DNA of 64,000 nucleotides, taken from positions 62,001 to 126,000 of the forward strand of contig JAUJYN010000030.1 of the NCBI GenBank assembly GCA_030737835.1, in the 5' to 3' direction. The translations under genes were made by a program, and so were the position numbers. Of the stretch, positions 58,835-64,000 are shown in pieces. Source of the DNA: Acorus gramineus. Taxonomy: Eukaryota > Streptophyta > Magnoliopsida > Acorales > Acoraceae. Position 1 is the first letter of the stretch. The number at the start of each line of letters is the position of its first letter. Below the pieces are notes generated by a model. That model was not told where the DNA came from, made no database searches, and saw nothing but the letters and a program-made list of their open reading frames with translations.

Positions 58835-60497
58835 TGATATGATCATTAGTTTAAATGTCTTTTTATTATTTGAATAAGTCTTTTGTTTTAGGATTAGAAT
58901 TAGTTGATAGCTTATTTGGATAAATGTTTGTTTGGATGTAATCCCTATTTCTATGGGATTGATTATTTTGCTATTTATTTCAACTTACTAATAAAAGAAT
59001 AGAAGAGAAAAATTATTAATTAAAGTGATTTACCTTCGAAGTAAATCACTTTTAAGATTCATTCATTTTATGAATTCTAATTGTTCTTCGAAGAGTAATA
59101 TATCATTTGGTATCATAGTCATTTTCATCACCTTCACGGTATTTTTTTCTTCCCACTTTTACTCTTCAACTTGATTTCATTTTATAAATTCTAGATGTTC
59201 TTTAAAGAGCAATCTATCATTTGGTATCATAGTCATTTACATCACCTTCACGGTATTTTTTTTCCCTCCCTCCTTTACACTTCAACTTGATTTCTATTAA
59301 TATCAAACCCACCAGCCCATAGCAAACCCACCAGAGAACCAATCCATAGGGAAAAAAAAAAAAAAGTAAAACCATTCTTCAACCCAAATTAAAAAAAAAA
59401 TCAAATCTACCCTCATATCCCCTTACACCTAAATATATTTTTTAGCCCCATCCACCTGATCCTACCCAAATCAAAATCACCCAAAAATCCAATCCAGAGA
59501 AGGAAAAAAAAACCCTTGATTCCTTTCCCTTAACCTTACCACAAAAAAAAAAAAAAAAAACCCCATTAAGATCAGCCATTCAAAGCTATGCATGCCCAAA
59601 GCACTACGCAAGCATAGATTCAAAGTGATGGAATCAAAAGTTGAAGCATTGGGATCGAAAGTCGAAAAATTTGAAGGGGAACTCAAATATATCAAAGAAA
59701 TTCTCGCCGCCATGAGTACCGAATATGAGCGTTTGGCTGCTTCAATTTCAAAAGACGGAAAGGAACATTCAAAAGGAGATGGGTGAGCTGAACCTGAAGC
59801 GTCACGTGAAACTTTCACGATGGTGGGTCTTCGATTCCAGCTTGTTATACTCGTCTAGACTTTCCGAAGTTTGCGGGGAAAGATCCTACTAGTTGGATCT
59901 ATCAGAGCAATTTTTTGAATTTCAAAATACAAATGAGGATCAGAAGGTATTGTTGGCTTCTTTCCACCTTGAATGAGATGTAGTGCAGTGGTATCAATGG
60001 TATGAGAAGATACAACTACAACTATCTTGGGCAGATTTTGTGAAAGCGCTTTGTGTTCACAGACTGACCACTAGAGTGATTTCGATGCAGCACTTTCAAA
60101 ATTGTAACAAACGAATACTGTGCGGGAGTATCAAACTGAATTTGAACGCTTGGCCAATATAGTGGAAGGTTGGACAAAAAAAGCTTTTATTGGGTGTTTT
60201 GATGGAGGCCTAAAAGAAGAAATTAGGATCGAAATGCAAATGTTTTGACCAAACACCTTAGTGGCTGCAATTCTCGCTCGCATGCAAGAAGAAAAGCTAC
60301 AACGTCTTCATCAATTAGAAAAAGCACCCAATGTTCAGCCTGATAGTCTACGCATGTCAATAAGCTCCAAGACAGGATCCATACCAATAAAACAATTGAC
60401 ATGGGCAGAGATGAAGGTCTTTGTTATAATTGTGATGAGAAGTTTGAGCCGAATCATCGCTACAATGTTCCTCAACTATTTGTGCTTGAGGGAGATG
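58835..60497 (+). mobile_element. Reina-like Ty3/Gypsy element, 5' part (fossil)
   Basis: Parts: short 5' LTR 58835-59105 (TGATATGATCATTAG to TAATATATCA), a primer-site-like TTTGGTATCATAG at 59106, leader, and gag at about 59590-60492. Gag words seen on the + strand: KVEALGSKVEKFEGELKYIK, VREYQTEFERLANIVEGW, ILARMQEEKLQRLHQLE and a CX2C zinc-knuckle start (CYNCDEKFEPNHR). A segment of about 115 bp covering LTR end, primer site and leader start occurs twice in tandem (about 59066-59180 and 59181-59290). The family D LTR at 60498 interrupts it. Broken, with several breaks; the lineage call rests on short LTR and gag style. Confidence 0.65.
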
Positions 60498-60773
60498 TGT
60501 TGGGAAAAATGAATCCCGACTGCCATGATCTGTCGATCGAGGTATAGATCAGTTAACAATAAATTTTTTATTAAATCTTTTTCATGCAAACCCTACAATG
60601 TAAAATTAGGGTTTACCTTTAGAACTTATATCAGAGTTCTACAGAAGAAAATGAACAAATATGATGTCATCCGAATGGAACCTCTAAATCTTCTGCCGTA
60701 TGACCTTCTTGTTGCAGATCCTCAACGGAGGTGTGCTTCTTCAAGCCTTGAACAGCTACCAGAAATCCCTTTC

Positions 60774-60812
<39 letters not shown>

Positions 60813-61065
60813 CCTCCCTCACATTTTTTGGATCTGGAGATCCTAAAAGAATTCTAGGATTAGGGTTTTGGTTTTGGCAGAAATCAATTGTATTTGAGAG
60901 CGAGAGGAAGCCATATATTTATAGGCTAGGACAGGGTCCTAAAGGAGAAATTAATAATTTACTCCTATGGGTTTGGGTACTATAACTCAGCTTAGAATTA
61001 AAAACCCAAAGGCCCATTTATCATAATTCAATCAATTAAAGAATTGTGACTGCAAATATACTAAT
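60498..61065 (+). mobile_element. Family D LTR, partial, + orientation
   Basis: Starts TGTTGGGAAAAATGAAT and follows 53655 to about 54215. It carries an expanded CT repeat (60774-60813) absent from the 53655 copy. Inserted in the Reina-like gag, then itself interrupted at 61066. Confidence 0.82.
60774..60813. repeat. (CT)n microsatellite
   Basis: About 20 CT units with one interruption, inside the family D LTR. Confidence 0.9.
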
Positions 61066-61966
61066 TGTTAGAGTATTGTTCTAAAAGCCATGACTTATGT
61101 AATAAACTTTATTATTAAAATAGTTTTAGCATTTTGATGAGAATTATTATTGCCAAGTGCTTGCATTATATTATTTGAAATATTATGCTTGTTTTAATAT
61201 AGTCATTTAATTTACACTGTAGATAATCTGGTGTATAGAGTTCGGCTTACACACGCAATTCATCTTGACTATTAAAGACCGGTTCATAGGTTTTTGGGTG
61301 ATTGTGCTAGTACACCATGTGTATTGAACGGACCAAGTTGGGATAATTATTTTTGTACTGACTAGATAAAATAATTTACACCCCATGTTTATTATGATTG
61401 CTTATGCTCTTAATCCTAAAATGGTTCTTAGACATGTGTATTTGTTATTTGTTATTTTGATTTATTAAAGAGTGAGATTCTCCTATGGATCAATAGACTC
61501 AGTGAGTTGGGTGACAATAATACATGTATGATGAATATTTACTATTGATGGAATCCACATCTCCTGTAGGTGATCGATGATACTCTCTTGAGGATGCTTA
61601 TAAGATTTGGTCATGTCTAATCCGACTAGTGGATTTAACTATCCAACATGTCAAATAAGTTAAGCGGAAGATCTCAAGAAAAATAAGATGTTGTGAAATA
61701 ATATTGCCAGTAATAATTATTTCATAGCAAGTATTGGAATCTTAACATGGGGAGATATTAAACATATAATATAAGGAGCTCGAGATATTATTTTGGGATT
61801 AGTATATTTGGAGTGCAGTAATAATTCTTTAATGGATTGAATTATGACTTATGGGCCTTTAGATTTTTAATTATGGGTTGAATTATGGCACCCAGGCCCA
61901 TAGGATCTAATTACTGATTTCTCCTTTAGGTACCTGCGCTAGCCGATAAATATGTGGCTTCCTCTC
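61066..61966 (-). mobile_element. Family D LTR, minus orientation, interrupted by Tekay-like LTR
   Basis: TGTTAGAGTATTG at 61066 is the reversed LTR end; the sequence then matches 55007 back to about 54047. It stops where the Tekay-like LTR begins at 61967. CTAAT at 61061-61065 would be the left target duplication. Insertion of one family member into another in reverse is the simplest reading. Confidence 0.8.
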
Positions 61967-64000
61967 TGTCACGCCCCAGGGCGGCCGTCCCCGGGACGCG
62001 GCAAGCGTATAAATATGATATCAGCAGTCTATATAGGAGGTCAATAACATACTCTAAACAACACAAAAAATGACAACACAGACAAAAGCAAGGCTGACAT
62101 GATATATATACACAAATAGCGGAAGCTAAAAGACTGAGTCTGTAATTCAAAAACATATTACAGACTCGATACATAATCAACTGTCCTGTGAGAGCCAATA
62201 TATACAATGACATCCAATATAATACAAACAGGTACCCAAGCACGGAAATATAATACATACAATAAAAGGGATGCTGATAGCCTCTAACACTCGCGGGAAC
62301 GTGGCGCTGCTCCGCTACTGCTGAAGTCCCTCAGGGAGCTCCTCCTTCAGATCCGTATTAGTGATAACTGGAGAAAATATATGCGAGGGGTGAGCCACAC
62401 GCTCAGTGAATAGCACAACCCATGCATCACAATTCATATTAACCACAAATAATTATTCAAAGCCTCAAAGTGGCAAGAACTACACAATCCAGTGGGTTGC
62501 AACATCGCCGACCCACCACATCCTCACCCTCACCCTCCAATAGGTGACACGGCTATTGGGACTGACTAGGCTGTTAATTACCCTTGGTCCACCGATAGTC
62601 TCTCCTCCACTCCGTAGCCCGCCTGGTCTACTCCCACAATTCAGCACAGTCCAAAACCAAATCAGGAGGTACCTACTGATGGGAGCCCTCTGTCAGGACG
62701 GCCTTTCTAACGCTGGGGCAGTCTCTATACGGATCCAACGAAGGGAACAGAAACAGCCTACCCACACGTATACGATCCCATCGGATCCGTCGGTAACAGC
62801 TTCCTAACATTTCAAATGACATGAATTCCCGCAAATTCCTCTAGGGCGCATAACTACAATGCGGGGAAGCCTGTATTATAACCTCATGGTTATAATATTC
62901 ACTAAGCATGCTCATTACCAAATAACTCACATTTGATTTAAATAAATTAAACTAAATGGGAACATGCACAGGTCAAGGCTTCCTAGCATGAAAATATGGT
63001 ATCAGGATGCATGGCTCTTACATATATCCTAAGGGTGCAAGTCCCTAACATACAAGGTCTAGGGTGGCATGCATACTACATAACAATCATGCCTGCATAG
63101 ATTACATATTATACAAGTTAATATTAAACTATGATGCCCCAGGGAAGGACGATACACGCCTAAGAGCATATACGCCTCCCTACTGGGTTGGATTGTCCCA
63201 CTCACCAATACCCGGGTCGTCGCGTGACCGTCCGTCAAGATCTGCAAGACAGGGTATTCAACACGGTGAGTAAAATACACAAATACATACTAAATACGTT
63301 AAAAATACCCAACACTCGGACAAGCGTACATACGGCCCGTACGCACGCGTGCCCGAGTGCCCCGACTCACTCCCGCACCCCCGGGCAGCCATGCACACGG
63401 CCACCCGCACGCACACGCACGGGTGCGCACGCACACACGCACGCACGCCCGTGCCCCGGGCGCACTGCCGCGCCCCAGCCCGCACGCCCAGACGCGCTGC
63501 CGCGCCTCTGCCCGCACGCCCAGACCCGCCGCACGCCGCGCGCACGCTCGCGCGTGCTCGCGCGCACCGCGCGTCCAGCCCAGGGTGCACCCGCGCGCAC
63601 TGCGCCCCAGCGCAGCACCTCGCGCGCACACCCGCACGCACTGCCCCCCAGCGCAGCACCCCGCGCGCACGCCCGCTCGCCTCCCCCGCGCACACCGCAC
63701 GCAACGCGCCCTTGCGCAGCGCTTCGCGGCACGCCGTGCACTGCGCCCAGCGCGCCCGACCGCACGCGCCCAGCGAGCCCGACAGCACGCGCCCAGCGCG
63801 CCTGACCGCAGCTCGCCTACCTGCGCCTGCCTGCCTGCGCGCCGGTGAGCCCGCATGCACCCGAGCCAACCCTAACACCTCCAACAGCCCCCTCCAACCA
63901 CCCAACAGCCATGCATAACCAAAAACACCTCCTAACATGCATCTAAACAAGAAAAGGAAGGAAAGAAACTCACCCAAGGAGAGGAAGGGAAGGGGAGGAA
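61967..64000 (-). mobile_element. Tekay/Del-like LTR, subfamily B, partial (runs off right edge)
   Basis: Opens TGTCACGCCCCAGGGCGGCC and follows 35337 to about 38290: CCTGTGAGAGCCAATATA, the CCTCACCCTCACCCTCC block near 62525, the GGGAGCCCTCTGTCAGGACG module near 62680, and the CpG-rich tract at about 63320-63860. No gene is supported inside it. It is the latest of at least three nested insertions here (into D, into D, into Reina). Confidence 0.88.

Noticed and set aside
53655-61065. Reading 53655-55007 and 60498-61065 as the two LTRs of one element
   Set aside because: The first has its own exact CTATC duplication on both sides, and unrelated Copia and Reina-like sequences lie between.
63188-63977. 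Several overlapping open frames of 130-240 codons on both strands
   Set aside because: Same CpG-rich LTR tract as 37130-38120; compositional artefact.

Overview
The window is plant nuclear DNA, most likely from a eudicot with a large, repeat-rich genome. The evidence is a six-exon cellulose synthase-like gene of the CslG type, Tat-, Tekay/Del- and Reina-like Ty3/Gypsy elements, a Ty1/Copia element, a Helitron, and several foldback DNA transposons. I see no bacterial genes, rRNA, tRNA or CRISPR. The only intact host gene is the CslG gene at 47843-53233 on the + strand.

Layout. 1-29502 is a nest of Ty3/Gypsy fossils. Tat-lineage pieces (RNase H/integrase, 96-bp tandem arrays, antisense extra ORFs, ~750-bp LTRs) form two large imperfect palindromes, about 1671-19337 and 20255-29502. 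Tekay/Del-like LTRs of about 3.4 kb are inserted in the first, with exact 5-bp target duplications (3056-6409, AATAC; 11338-18310, AATCC). A related LTR fills 1-1670. 29503-30780 is AT-rich spacer with a small MITE. 30781-39255 is a DNA transposon with ~200-bp inverted ends, split by a Tekay-like element (31898-39179, target duplication CGTGT) that keeps a 3.84-kb LTR, primer binding site and part of gag. From 39.2 kb the base composition changes sharply to AT-rich: a second inverted-repeat element (about 39270-40993), a stack of Helitron 5' ends sharing one visible 3' end (40998-45814), a 313-bp MITE, and a 994-bp near-complete palindrome (46743-47736) that ends 106 bp before the CslG start codon.

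The CslG gene reads open through six exons, all joined in phase 0, and predicts 729 residues with every expected glycosyltransferase-2 motif and the membrane segments of the family. Its unusual points are the hairpin element in the promoter, a pure poly-A run where the polypyrimidine tract of intron 2 should be, and a MITE in intron 5 related to the one at 29.6 kb.

Downstream, 53655-55007 is a solo LTR (target duplication CTATC), 55034-56880 a minus-strand Copia fossil, 58835-60497 the front of a Reina-like Gypsy element, then two more LTRs of the 53.7-kb family in opposite orientations (60498-61966) and a Tekay-like LTR that runs off the window (61967-64000). Nesting gives relative ages: Tat and Reina copies are hosts and therefore older; the Tekay-like copies are among the youngest. 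I did not find a clearly undescribed molecular system. The points most worth a second look are the double-ended Tat palindrome, the Tekay element with unlike LTRs between matching target duplications, the stacked Helitron ends, and the hairpin next to CslG.
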